A stretch of 53,148 nucleotides of DNA, from positions 1 to 53,148 of the IMG/VR virus record IMGVR_UViG_3300042402_000726; one strand, written 5' to 3'. Positions within the stretch are counted from its first letter, which is position 1. Each line of letters opens with the position of its first letter. This document shows positions 1 to 7,588 of the stretch, piece by piece. The position numbers and the translations under genes were made by a program. The DNA is from a virus. The notes under the pieces are model-generated. The model saw only the letters and a program-made list of their open reading frames with translations. It was not told the origin of the DNA and searched no databases.

Positions 1-383
1 TGCGAGATACACTGCGCGAATTAAAAGAAACTCATTATGATTTGTACTGGGATATACAAGCTGAACTAGACCTAGATGAGCAAGTGCCTGTGGCGTGGAT
101 GTCAACAAAAGGAGAAGGCGGTCTTACGGACGATAGGTATTATGCTAACCACAAAGACTATGTGCCACTCTACCTAGCACCACCAAAACGTGAATCTTTG
201 AGTGATGATGAAATTTTTAACATTGGATACAATGCAGGATTCACTCTTGACCATGTTAAAGATGATGATGGTTCTGTCTACGGCTTTTTAAACGAGTATG
301 GTTACATTGATAATAATTCATATTTTAAGTTTGTCAGGGCAATAGAAAAAGCACACGGTATTGGAGTAGAAAATGAAAATTGA
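1..383 (+). CDS. Hypothetical phage protein, 5' end cut by window edge
   Basis: The reading frame is open from base 3 to the stop at 383. An internal TTG at 42 is not a convincing start, so the gene most likely begins before the left edge. Joining the last base of the window (a) to the first two (tg) creates an in-frame ATG, giving a protein beginning MRDTLRELKE of about 127 residues. It is acidic, with a central segment reading VPVAWMSTKGEGGL followed by a VPLYLAPPK segment. This resembles small phage proteins of unknown role, and no catalytic motif is seen. The stop overlaps the start of the dUTPase gene, so the two are probably co-translated. Confidence 0.75.
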   Translation, partial: RDTLRELKETHYDLYWDIQAELDLDEQVPVAWMSTKGEGGLTDDRYYANHKDYVPLYLAPPKRESLSDDEIFNIGYNAGFTLDHVKDDDGSVYGFLNEYGYIDNNSYFKFVRAIEKAHGIGVENEN

Positions 384-816
384 AATTAAGAAGTTAACAA
401 AGAATGTAGTTATTCCTGCCTATGAAACTTTGGGCAGTGCGGCAGTAGACTTAAGAGCTAACATCACAAAACCGATCAAGCTGGACTTAGGCGAAACTGC
501 ATTAATCCCCACTGGTATCGCCATCAACATCAATGACGACAATGTTGCGGCTGTCATCCTGCCGCGCAGTGGTCTTGGACATAATCACGGGATCAAACTT
601 GGCAACTCTGTTGGCTTGATTGATAGTGACTACACGGGCGAACTGAAAGTGTCTGTAAAGAACACTGGCAGTGGTGTGTACAAGATTAATCCACAGGATC
701 GCATTGCTCAAATGAAGTTTATTCCGATTGTGCGAGCAGAGTTTATTGAAGTGGAGGAGTTCAGCACGGTAACTGAGCGTGGCGAGGGTGGCTTCGGGAG
801 TACAGGTAATGATTAG
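373..816 (+). CDS. dut: dUTP diphosphatase (dUTPase)
   Basis: Trimeric-type dUTPase of 147 residues, the usual size. It hydrolyses dUTP to dUMP and pyrophosphate, limiting uracil in DNA and supplying dUMP to the ThyA encoded just downstream. All five family motifs are visible in order: AAVDLRA near residue 23, PRSGLG near 64, GLIDSDYTGEL near 81, DRIAQMKF near 108 and the C-terminal Gly-rich RGEGGFGSTG that closes over the nucleotide. It overlaps the gene before it by 11 bp and the next small gene by 8 bp, typical of a compact translationally coupled operon. Confidence 0.96.
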   Translation: MKIEIKKLTKNVVIPAYETLGSAAVDLRANITKPIKLDLGETALIPTGIAININDDNVAAVILPRSGLGHNHGIKLGNSVGLIDSDYTGELKVSVKNTGSGVYKINPQDRIAQMKFIPIVRAEFIEVEEFSTVTERGEGGFGSTGND

Positions 817-1021
817 TACAACAGCTTATATTTTAATTATCGCTGTAACTACTCACGGTGAGCTTACACAATCAACAATCGAATTTGCGGATAAGGCTTC
901 GTGTGAAAGCGCGGCAGTTAGACAGGATTTTGCATTTAAAAATTTGCAATTTACAGGTAGATGGAATCTAACCTGTCATCCTTATCAACTCAGCGAGGTG
1001 AAACATGAGCCAAGCAAATAA
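809..1021 (+). CDS. Small putative exported or membrane-anchored protein
   Basis: The ATG at 809 overlaps the end of dut and gives 70 residues. An earlier in-frame start at 779 would overlap dut further and is less likely. The N-terminus (ISTTAYILIIAV) is hydrophobic like a short signal or anchor. The rest is polar, with two cysteines (DKASCESAA and NLTCHP) that could form a disulfide outside the cytoplasm. Its architecture resembles that of the 82-residue protein at 50636-50884, which also has a hydrophobic start and two spaced cysteines. Function is unknown. Confidence 0.6.
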   Translation: MISTTAYILIIAVTTHGELTQSTIEFADKASCESAAVRQDFAFKNLQFTGRWNLTCHPYQLSEVKHEPSK

Positions 1022-1838
1022 AAAGTATGTGTGCATTTTAAAAGAGATCATAAACGCTGGTGATGTGGTTACAACACGAAACCATGAAGTGTACTCGCAT
1101 GTGAATCTGCCTAATGTAACTTTTACAACAACGCCATTAGTTACATTGCGCAAGACAGCATGGAAAAAAGCATTGCGCGAGATGGAGTGGTTTTTGTCTG
1201 GTAAAGCTACTTGTCCAGATGAGTTGCTAGATTGGTGGGATGGTCAACTGGATGTTGAAAACCTTTTGCTTAATGGTTATGGTCAGCAACTTAGACACAG
1301 CATCTTTTTTAACTCAGAATATTATGAACACGATAATTTTGACCAAGTAAAATTTATCCAAGACGCGCTAAAGAACAATCCAAACAGCCGTCGCCTTTTG
1401 ATGACAACATGGAATGCAGGTGAAATGGCAAATATTACTAAGGCAAACAACAATCCTAACACACCGACGTGTTGCCATAGCATAATCGTGCAATTCTTCG
1501 TGCGTAACGGACGTTTGAGTATGAAGTCATATCAACGTAGCGCAGATATGCTTTTGGGCGTACCGCACAACTGGATACAATCTTGGGCGATGCTCATGTG
1601 GTTTGCACATCATGCAGGTTTAAAAGTAGGATCCATGACATGGATGTGGGGAGATGCGCACGTTTATAATGAGCAGTCCCATATTGATACAGCAGAAACC
1701 ATGATAAGTTTTTACACTGGCATGGATGAAGTAAAAATGGTTTACACGCCAACAAGCGAAGACTTTAAAGCATCAGACTTTACCATTGTCGGTGACATAC
1801 CAGATCCGATTGTTAGCACTCGACCTAAATTGCTTTAA
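1005..1838 (+). CDS. thyA: Thymidylate synthase (ThyA type)
   Basis: Folate-dependent thymidylate synthase of 277 residues that methylates dUMP to dTMP. Visible ThyA signatures are the phosphate-binding arginines in SRRLLMTTWN (near residue 128), the catalytic cysteine in TPTCCHSIIVQFF (near 150), the YQRSADMLLGVPHNW block corresponding to the usual QRSxDxxLGxPxN (near 174), and GDAHVYNEQSH (near 220). The cysteine normally following RS is Ala here, a common variation. It is not ThyX, because the RHR motif of that flavoprotein is absent. Together with dut it forms a dUTP-to-dTMP route. Its stop shares a base with the next start. Confidence 0.96.
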   Translation: MSQANKKYVCILKEIINAGDVVTTRNHEVYSHVNLPNVTFTTTPLVTLRKTAWKKALREMEWFLSGKATCPDELLDWWDGQLDVENLLLNGYGQQLRHSIFFNSEYYEHDNFDQVKFIQDALKNNPNSRRLLMTTWNAGEMANITKANNNPNTPTCCHSIIVQFFVRNGRLSMKSYQRSADMLLGVPHNWIQSWAMLMWFAHHAGLKVGSMTWMWGDAHVYNEQSHIDTAETMISFYTGMDEVKMVYTPTSEDFKASDFTIVGDIPDPIVSTRPKLL

Positions 1839-2062
1839 TGGCTAACAGTAGACTTTGCGAGATCTGTCATTTAGAAAAACCGGTGTTACTTTTTGCACGC
1901 GGTAGCGGTATTTGCAAAGTCTGCAATATATCGATTGGCGTGCAAGAAACAAATATGCGTAAAAAACGTGTATCAACATCAAAGATAAACAACAAAATGT
2001 GCAAAAAGTTTTTACAACAACACACAATCATGCCGAAAGGTTGGGAGATGACACTATTATGA
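1838..2062 (+). CDS. Small cysteine-rich (zinc-ribbon-like) protein
   Basis: 74 residues starting at the ATG that overlaps the thyA stop (TAATG). Two CxxC pairs, CEICHLE and CKVC, about 18 residues apart suggest a single zinc ribbon. The C-terminal third is basic. The last residues (TIMPKGWEMTLL) closely match the end of the protein at 51731-52303 (MIVPKRWEMTLC). In both genes the corresponding DNA contains TGGGAGATGAC, which also serves as ribosome-binding site for the next gene. The family is not recognised; nucleic-acid binding is a plausible inference. Confidence 0.65.
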   Translation: MANSRLCEICHLEKPVLLFARGSGICKVCNISIGVQETNMRKKRVSTSKINNKMCKKFLQQHTIMPKGWEMTLL

Positions 2063-2319
2063 TGACACAAAAATTATATGAATACACAGGCGACTCAGTT
2101 CATACATCAACAGTAGAAACGGTGCATGGCCCAAAGCACTACCAAGGCGACGAATGCATTTTGGCAATGGAAAAAATGCTAGGACATGACGAGTTTCGCG
2201 GATTTTTACGCGGAAACATTTTTAAGTACATGTGGCGATACAAAGATAAAAATGGCATTGAGGATCTGCGCAAAGCCAATTGGTATCTAGATCGTTTGAT
2301 TAAGTTTGAGAATTTTTAA
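2059..2319 (+). CDS. DUF3310 protein (SaV-like, T7 gp1.7-related)
   Basis: 86 residues from the ATG at 2059, which overlaps the previous stop as ATGA. The upstream in-frame ATG at 1999 lies inside the previous gene and is not preceded by a good Shine-Dalgarno. The core has the DUF3310 pattern: HYQGDECILAMEKM, then FLRGNIFKYMWRYKDK, then GIEDLRKANWYLDRLI. The family includes T7 gp1.7, reported as a nucleotide kinase-like protein, so a role in nucleotide metabolism beside dut and thyA is plausible but not shown here. The motifs fill most of its length. Confidence 0.88.
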   Translation: MMTQKLYEYTGDSVHTSTVETVHGPKHYQGDECILAMEKMLGHDEFRGFLRGNIFKYMWRYKDKNGIEDLRKANWYLDRLIKFENF

Positions 2320-2477
2320 TGAATGAATGGATAGCAAAAGATCATCCAGAAACCAGCATATTGACGCTTAACAAGGAGCAATGCGCTAGATACATGGATT
2401 TGTTAAAATGGCTTGATGACAATCCAATGGAGCCAATTAGCGTAAGCAATTTGGTATTAAGCAGGCGAGAGAGATGA
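2319..2477 (+). CDS. Small hypothetical protein (52 aa)
   Basis: Short open frame beginning at an ATG that overlaps the DUF3310 stop by one base and ending in an ATGA overlap with the next gene. The product starts MNEWIAKDHPETS, is soluble and mixed in charge, and ends RRER. No domain is recognised. Reality is supported only by tight coupling on both sides and the absence of any competing frame. Confidence 0.5.
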   Translation: MNEWIAKDHPETSILTLNKEQCARYMDLLKWLDDNPMEPISVSNLVLSRRER

Positions 2478-2611
2478 AACCAAAAATTAAAAAGGTAGGC
2501 AATTATTGGTTTTGCTATACCGATTTTTCAAGAGTTGCTTCTGGCATTACACCAAAGGCAGCCTATAACAAATGGATGGAATTAAATGACAATCAAAGAA
2601 TGGTTTATTGA
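2474..2611 (+). CDS. Small hypothetical protein (45 aa)
   Basis: 45 residues starting MKPKIKKVGNYWFCY, overlapping the preceding stop by four bases. The pattern of a short basic strand followed by GxYWxC and a helix ending KAAYNKWME resembles small phage proteins of unknown role. It contains no metal-binding or catalytic motif. The following gene starts inside its 3' end. Confidence 0.5.
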   Translation: MKPKIKKVGNYWFCYTDFSRVASGITPKAAYNKWMELNDNQRMVY

Positions 2612-2723
2612 TTTATGGGAAGGCATCAGAATTGTCTTGTGGTTTTTCTGTGTGCTAACTTTTATAGGATTTATGGTTAGATTATCTTATGAAATAGCCA
2701 AGTTTGGCTGGAACCTGTTTTGA
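2586..2723 (+). CDS. Small single-pass membrane protein (45 aa)
   Basis: 45 residues with one strongly hydrophobic stretch (IVLWFFCVLTFIGFMV, about residues 16-31), flanked by acidic and amphipathic ends. It overlaps the previous frame by 26 bp. It is the last plus-strand gene before convergence with the virion genes. Its last bases form the left part of the hairpin at 2705-2732. Function is unknown; a role at the inner membrane is inferred from hydrophobicity alone. Confidence 0.5.
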   Translation: MTIKEWFIDLWEGIRIVLWFFCVLTFIGFMVRLSYEIAKFGWNLF

Positions 2724-2732
2724 TTCCAGCCA
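2705..2732. terminator. Hairpin at the convergence of the two transcription units
   Basis: A perfect 9-bp inverted repeat, TGGCTGGAA at 2705-2713 and TTCCAGCCA at 2724-2732, with a 10-nt loop. It lies exactly between the last plus-strand gene (stop at 2723) and the stop of the minus-strand gene at 2745. There is no long T tract on either side, so it may be a weak bidirectional terminator or an RNA 3'-end stabiliser. Confidence 0.5.
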
Positions 2733-2744
2733 TGATGGGAGTGA

Positions 2745-4769
2745 CTACTCATTTGCTCCCATTTTACTACCAGGAATGTTTTTATTTTTTCTAGCTTCTA
2801 ATGCATCATAAATTGATGGACGTGTCGGCTGTTCAGATTCAGTAGAGTTTCTTTTTTCTAACGCATCATAAATTGACGGACGTGCGCTACTTTCATAAGT
2901 AGGTGGTGAATATTGAGCAGCACCAATACCGCCCACACCTGCTAACTCTGCTCTATTTAACGCTTTTGCGCTAATCTTTGCTTTTGCATTATAATTTTCT
3001 AACGCTTTAACAGCGGCTGCCACTTCATGAGGATCTTTTGACATTAAAAGTTCTGATACTTTGTGAGCTACTTTATCTGGCATTTGCGCACTTCTTATAG
3101 CTCCTAAACCTAAATTCATAAGTGATTCACCAAATCCACTTCTAGCTGCATCTGCAATAACACCACCAACGTCCGGTCCTTGCTCGAAACGTTCACGAGC
3201 TTGCGTTCTACGTCCAGTTTGAGATCCTCCCATGATTCGGTTAGCTTGATCATAAAGTTGAGCTTCGCGCGTCATAGCAGACTTAAACAAATCAAATTGA
3301 GCAGGACTATCAAATAATACGCTTAAACTTTTTTGCGTTTCTGGTGATTGAATAATTTTTGCCGCAGCGTTCATATTATTACTTGGATCCATAATAACAC
3401 TATGGATGTTACGAACTACACCAGTTTTAAAGGCTTCTTTTTCTGCGCTACTCATTTTATTGACCATGTTTTCAACTTCTTCATGATCTAAATGTGGAAA
3501 ATCTTTGTAACCTGCCTCCATAGCATTAATAACTTCTTTGTCACCTGCATATTCACGTCTGGCTGTTTTATATGCAGGAACTGCGTCGTCAAGTTTATTT
3601 AAAAGAACTTCGCGCATGTCTTTTAAATTATAAGCATCTGTACTTTTACCTGCTTTAAACAACGAGTTTATTTGAGCGTCAATACCTTTTTTAATGTAAT
3701 CAAGCGTTCTAACATCTGGCAAAGTGCTGACTACAGCTTCACCAGTTACTGGATCCGTAGAGTAAATATTACGCAACTCATATTGAGATGGATCTTCACC
3801 ATTAGCTCTGGCAACCAATTGTTTATCTTTTGCTATCTGTTGACCTTTTCTGAAAAACGATTGAAATCTAGGTGATACTAATAATTCATTAATAAATGGA
3901 TCATCAACTTCACCATGAGCGTAAGCCGTATTATAAAGAGGTTGCGCTTTAGCACTTAAATCTTCCGCTAATTTTTTCGCATCTTCATAATAATTTCCAT
4001 CAGAAATCTCATTACGCGCACGTTGATACACACGTTCACGCGCACCGGCTTTTTGCTCACCTAATACTCTGTCAACTAATCGTCCGCTCGGTCCGCTACG
4101 CTGTGCAACAGTATCAGCAAGGTCAACTAACGCTGGAGATGCATTAGCAATAGTAGAAGGAATTCCACGAGCTTGATCATACATAACTGTACGATTTATA
4201 TTGCTCGGTGTTAATTCATCTTCCTTAATGGCGTTCGCCACTTTACCTAAGGCTTGGTTTTCAATAAATGATTCTGTAGGCGCAAGTCGCTCTCTAAGCC
4301 AGTTAATACCTGCACCCGTACCTCTCATCAATGCAGGAACAGCCGCTCCAAGCGTAGCACCAGAAGCCGCACCGTATTGCGCACCCATTGATCTCTCACC
4401 TTCTTTTGCATTACCAGCACCGGCTATTGCACCTTGAACTGCTCCCAATCCCATACCGCGTTTGTACGCACCTTCGGTTGCTGATCCTAATATTTTTGGC
4501 AACGACACTTCTGGAGCAAATACAGCAGGAAGCGCACCACCAGCAAACTCTAGTGCAGTTGATGTGTTTGGATTTTCCGCTGAATATTTACCGTATTCAC
4601 TTTGAATCTGTTTAAGTTCGGGTTCATATTCATCATTTTTGAGTTTTGATCTGAGCCATGCTTCGGCTTCATCACCCCAACCCATCATCAAACCTTGTCC
4701 GATAGCAGCACGAGCAGGACCTAATTTTTTATAATCGTTGTTATAAACTAAATCAGATAAAGTAGCCAT
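2745..4769 (-). CDS. Large internal virion / DNA-ejection-type protein
   Basis: 674 residues. An N-terminal helical part (WGDEAEAWLRSKL) is followed by Gly/Ala-rich stretches around 75-160 (GAVQGAIAGAGNA, AASGATLGAAVPAL), of the sort seen in proteins that enter membranes. A long helical charged body follows. The tail carries a tandem peptide repeat: RPSIYDALEKR and RPSIYDALEAR, 21 residues apart. It is the last gene of the virion operon and overlaps the stop of the next-upstream gene by one base. Position and composition match the ejection proteins of podoviruses, but there is no catalytic motif and the assignment is inferred. Confidence 0.7.
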   Translation of the reverse strand: MATLSDLVYNNDYKKLGPARAAIGQGLMMGWGDEAEAWLRSKLKNDEYEPELKQIQSEYGKYSAENPNTSTALEFAGGALPAVFAPEVSLPKILGSATEGAYKRGMGLGAVQGAIAGAGNAKEGERSMGAQYGAASGATLGAAVPALMRGTGAGINWLRERLAPTESFIENQALGKVANAIKEDELTPSNINRTVMYDQARGIPSTIANASPALVDLADTVAQRSGPSGRLVDRVLGEQKAGARERVYQRARNEISDGNYYEDAKKLAEDLSAKAQPLYNTAYAHGEVDDPFINELLVSPRFQSFFRKGQQIAKDKQLVARANGEDPSQYELRNIYSTDPVTGEAVVSTLPDVRTLDYIKKGIDAQINSLFKAGKSTDAYNLKDMREVLLNKLDDAVPAYKTARREYAGDKEVINAMEAGYKDFPHLDHEEVENMVNKMSSAEKEAFKTGVVRNIHSVIMDPSNNMNAAAKIIQSPETQKSLSVLFDSPAQFDLFKSAMTREAQLYDQANRIMGGSQTGRRTQARERFEQGPDVGGVIADAARSGFGESLMNLGLGAIRSAQMPDKVAHKVSELLMSKDPHEVAAAVKALENYNAKAKISAKALNRAELAGVGGIGAAQYSPPTYESSARPSIYDALEKRNSTESEQPTRPSIYDALEARKNKNIPGSKMGANE

Positions 4770-7579
4770 TATTGTGCATCCTCTTTACTTGGCAAATCAC
4801 GAGATTTTCCTTCGCTAAGTTGATTTAACCTTCTTTTTTCAAGTGCAATTCGTTTTTGAAGTTGTTCCATGTAGTTCAACATAATGTCTTTACGAACTTC
4901 TTTACTTTTTGCTAACGCGCCAGACAGTTGAGCTTGTGCTGCGCGTTCACCTTCTGTTGGATTGCTTCCGAACACATCTTTCATTCTCGATAAACTTTCT
5001 GTACTTAATAAATTTACCAATTTTCCAGTGTTAACAACAGTTGGATCTTCTGGCGAGAACGTTTCACCGTATTTCTGTTTAGCTATGTCAAACACATTAC
5101 CGGTGTACGCTACATCATTCAAATCATACGCTTGCTCAATCATTTTTTGAGCATTTTGTAAATTATTTAGCGTGTCTTCTTTTTCCCATAGAACTTTTCT
5201 GTCATTAGGTGTTAGCTTTTCACCTTCTTTTTGTTTATCTAAATATTTTTGATGTTCAAGATCATATCTTTCTCTAGCAACATCTAGTTGACCACCAGAA
5301 ATACCCGCTTGAATACTAGAGGTATTAGCATTTTGAGCAGCAATAGAAGGTGCCATGAGCAGTTGATTAACTTTAGCTTGCAACAACGGTATTCCATACT
5401 CACTAACAAACTTTTGAAACTCTGGTGTTCCTACTTTATAACCGCGATCAATTGCAACTTTACCGGCTTCTGACTGCGCCTTGGGTATCTCAGCTTTAAT
5501 CATTTCAGAAATAATAGCACGCTTATCTTTCATGCTTTCGCCAGCAAGACCACGAAGCGTGTTCAAATCCTCTTTCGCATTAGCCGCTTTTAATTGTTGC
5601 GCTTTCATTTGAAGTTCAAGATCAGAATTTCTGCGACCAGTTTTCTCTTTAGAGTAATCCGCCATTTCTCGGTTAATATTGCTAAGTGACTCAGTGAAAC
5701 CACCTGTTTTTGTAGGCGCACCAGCCGCAGCCGCAAGACGGAAAAACAACTCTGCTTGACTTAGATTGTCGTTTTCTGGCTGTCTTGCCTTTTTAAACAT
5801 CTCCATGAACGCTTCAGTTTCAGCGTTTGATTTTCTGCGTGCTTCTTCAAGCTCTTGTGCATAGTCATTTGTTGGCGTGCCGTAGGCTTGCAACATTTCT
5901 TGCATTTTTGCCATGTTGTCGCTTGGTGGTGCTTGCACTGCAATTGGTGCAACAGGTGCTTCTACTGGCTGTGGAATGCCTTGCTCTGGATTAGGCATTG
6001 CGCTGTTAGCAATATCAACATCTCCACCCACCGCATATTTTCTCGCCATGTCATGTACTGAGCCGCCTTTGGCATAATAATAAGTATTGTAATCATCTTC
6101 ACTGTCAAATCCTTGTGTAAGCCAAGCAGGTTTAGAGGCTTGTTGCGTTACACTTGGTTGTGAAACCAGTGACGTTGTAGTTTTATCTACTGGCGTAGTG
6201 TTAGATATTTGTTGTGTTCCTGTATTTGTTACACCATTCTTAACAGCTAAGTCTGTTAATGTGGGTGTAGTTTCCATGAAGAACTTTCGCTTATATGAAG
6301 GCACACCATTTGCATCAACTCCTTGAAATACGCCTGGTGTTGCTCCTGGAGCAACAATATGAGGTGGTTCTACGGCTGGAATTGTTAATCGATTATTTAA
6401 AGCATCTCTAGTTGCTTGATCTATATCCGATGATTGATACGATGTTGTTGAATCTACAGTAAAAGGCTTAGTAATTACATCATTTTTAACAGCTAAGTCT
6501 GTTAATGTAGGTGTTGTGTTTGTTACGACGGGTGCTACAGATTGGTTATTCGCATTTATAAAACTATTCATTGCGGCAGTATCTGTGTAATCACCTTGAT
6601 ACCCTGCATTAACTGCTTTATCTTCTAACTGCTGTTGACTGCTAGGTGCATATGTGTAAGTTACGCTTGTATCTTTAGTATCATTTCTATGATCATACTC
6701 ATACTGAGATGCATAACCAAGTTTTTGCCATTCTGGTCTTGTATCTTTAGTATCAACCGGAACTTTAGTATCAACCGGAACTTGAGTTAAACCATCATTA
6801 CTATTTTTAGCATCTAAATCTTCCAGTTCAGATCCATATCCTTGTTGTTGCCATGTTGGAAGCGTTGCTTCATAACTGGCTTGATCTTTGAATCCTTTTT
6901 GTTTATAGAGTGGCGTATAAGGCGTGTAAGCACCTGTATAGGTTGGATCACCAATAACATCGTTCCAATACGTTCCTGTCTTATTGTAGTTATCAATGCT
7001 ACCGTAAGGATTATACATTCCTTCATAAGGATTTGCATTAGACGCACGAGTGAATTGCTGTTGCAAATACATAGGTGTTTGCGCAATACGATCTTGGTAT
7101 GCGGTTTTGTATTGGTTATAAATATCACCTTTGTTTGCGTCAAAATCTGCTTTATTATTTAAATACGTTTTATAATCTCCTAACGCTGTTTGATACTTAT
7201 TTTGTTTATATGCATAAGAATCTTTATTTTTAATATCCCCACTTACATAGGTGTCATAAGTTTTTTTCGTTGCATCATAAGCATTTTTTTGAGCAGTATA
7301 ATCAGCCAACGATGTTTGATATTCTGCCCATGACTTTTGTGCCGCATCTAAATCAGATTGTGTTTGACCTTTTGCTAATTTTGTTGGTTTAGCTTTAGTG
7401 CCAGAAGTTAAACCATAATCAGTAACTATTGGTGCTTTTAATGTAAAATCATCCGGTGCAACAGGTTTATCTGGTGCTGTAGGCTCATTGACTACCGTAC
7501 CTTTAAATTGCGCAGGCAACGCCATCGACGCAGAAGTTACCCCGTATTGCTTCATCAATTTTGATAATTCGCTTGGCAT
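4769..7579 (-). CDS. Large internal virion / ejection-type protein with W-x-x-x-G-[FY] repeats
   Basis: 936 residues. The N-terminal half is Thr/Tyr/Asn-rich and repetitive. Copies of a short repeat centred on W/Y-x-x-x-G-[FY]-x-[SD] are visible, such as PLYKQKGFKDQASYE, PTWQQQGYGSELED, PEWQKLGYASQYEY and PAWLTQGFDSEDDY. The phrase TPTLTDLAVKN also occurs twice. Two Y-A-x-G-G-x-V motifs follow near residue 505 (YAKGGSV, YAVGGDV). The C-terminal third is charged and probably coiled coil. A perfect 2 x 18-bp DNA repeat lies inside. It belongs to the block of four ejection-type genes; function is inferred from position. Confidence 0.7.
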   Translation of the reverse strand: MPSELSKLMKQYGVTSASMALPAQFKGTVVNEPTAPDKPVAPDDFTLKAPIVTDYGLTSGTKAKPTKLAKGQTQSDLDAAQKSWAEYQTSLADYTAQKNAYDATKKTYDTYVSGDIKNKDSYAYKQNKYQTALGDYKTYLNNKADFDANKGDIYNQYKTAYQDRIAQTPMYLQQQFTRASNANPYEGMYNPYGSIDNYNKTGTYWNDVIGDPTYTGAYTPYTPLYKQKGFKDQASYEATLPTWQQQGYGSELEDLDAKNSNDGLTQVPVDTKVPVDTKDTRPEWQKLGYASQYEYDHRNDTKDTSVTYTYAPSSQQQLEDKAVNAGYQGDYTDTAAMNSFINANNQSVAPVVTNTTPTLTDLAVKNDVITKPFTVDSTTSYQSSDIDQATRDALNNRLTIPAVEPPHIVAPGATPGVFQGVDANGVPSYKRKFFMETTPTLTDLAVKNGVTNTGTQQISNTTPVDKTTTSLVSQPSVTQQASKPAWLTQGFDSEDDYNTYYYAKGGSVHDMARKYAVGGDVDIANSAMPNPEQGIPQPVEAPVAPIAVQAPPSDNMAKMQEMLQAYGTPTNDYAQELEEARRKSNAETEAFMEMFKKARQPENDNLSQAELFFRLAAAAGAPTKTGGFTESLSNINREMADYSKEKTGRRNSDLELQMKAQQLKAANAKEDLNTLRGLAGESMKDKRAIISEMIKAEIPKAQSEAGKVAIDRGYKVGTPEFQKFVSEYGIPLLQAKVNQLLMAPSIAAQNANTSSIQAGISGGQLDVARERYDLEHQKYLDKQKEGEKLTPNDRKVLWEKEDTLNNLQNAQKMIEQAYDLNDVAYTGNVFDIAKQKYGETFSPEDPTVVNTGKLVNLLSTESLSRMKDVFGSNPTEGERAAQAQLSGALAKSKEVRKDIMLNYMEQLQKRIALEKRRLNQLSEGKSRDLPSKEDAQ
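6234..6518. repeat. Pair of about 37-bp direct repeats within the 936-aa gene
   Basis: Positions about 6234-6270 and 6481-6518 share the core aacagctaagtctgttaatg with only a few flanking mismatches. On the minus strand both encode the peptide TPTLTDLAVKN. They look like a recent internal duplication of a coding module. Confidence 0.8.
6745..6780. repeat. Perfect 2 x 18-bp tandem repeat
   Basis: The unit ctttagtatcaaccggaa occurs at 6745-6762 and 6763-6780 without mismatch. It encodes the tandem peptide VPVDTK VPVDTK in the 936-residue protein. The length is a multiple of three, so copy-number change by slippage would keep the frame. Confidence 0.95.
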
Positions 7580-7588
7580 ATCTGTTCC

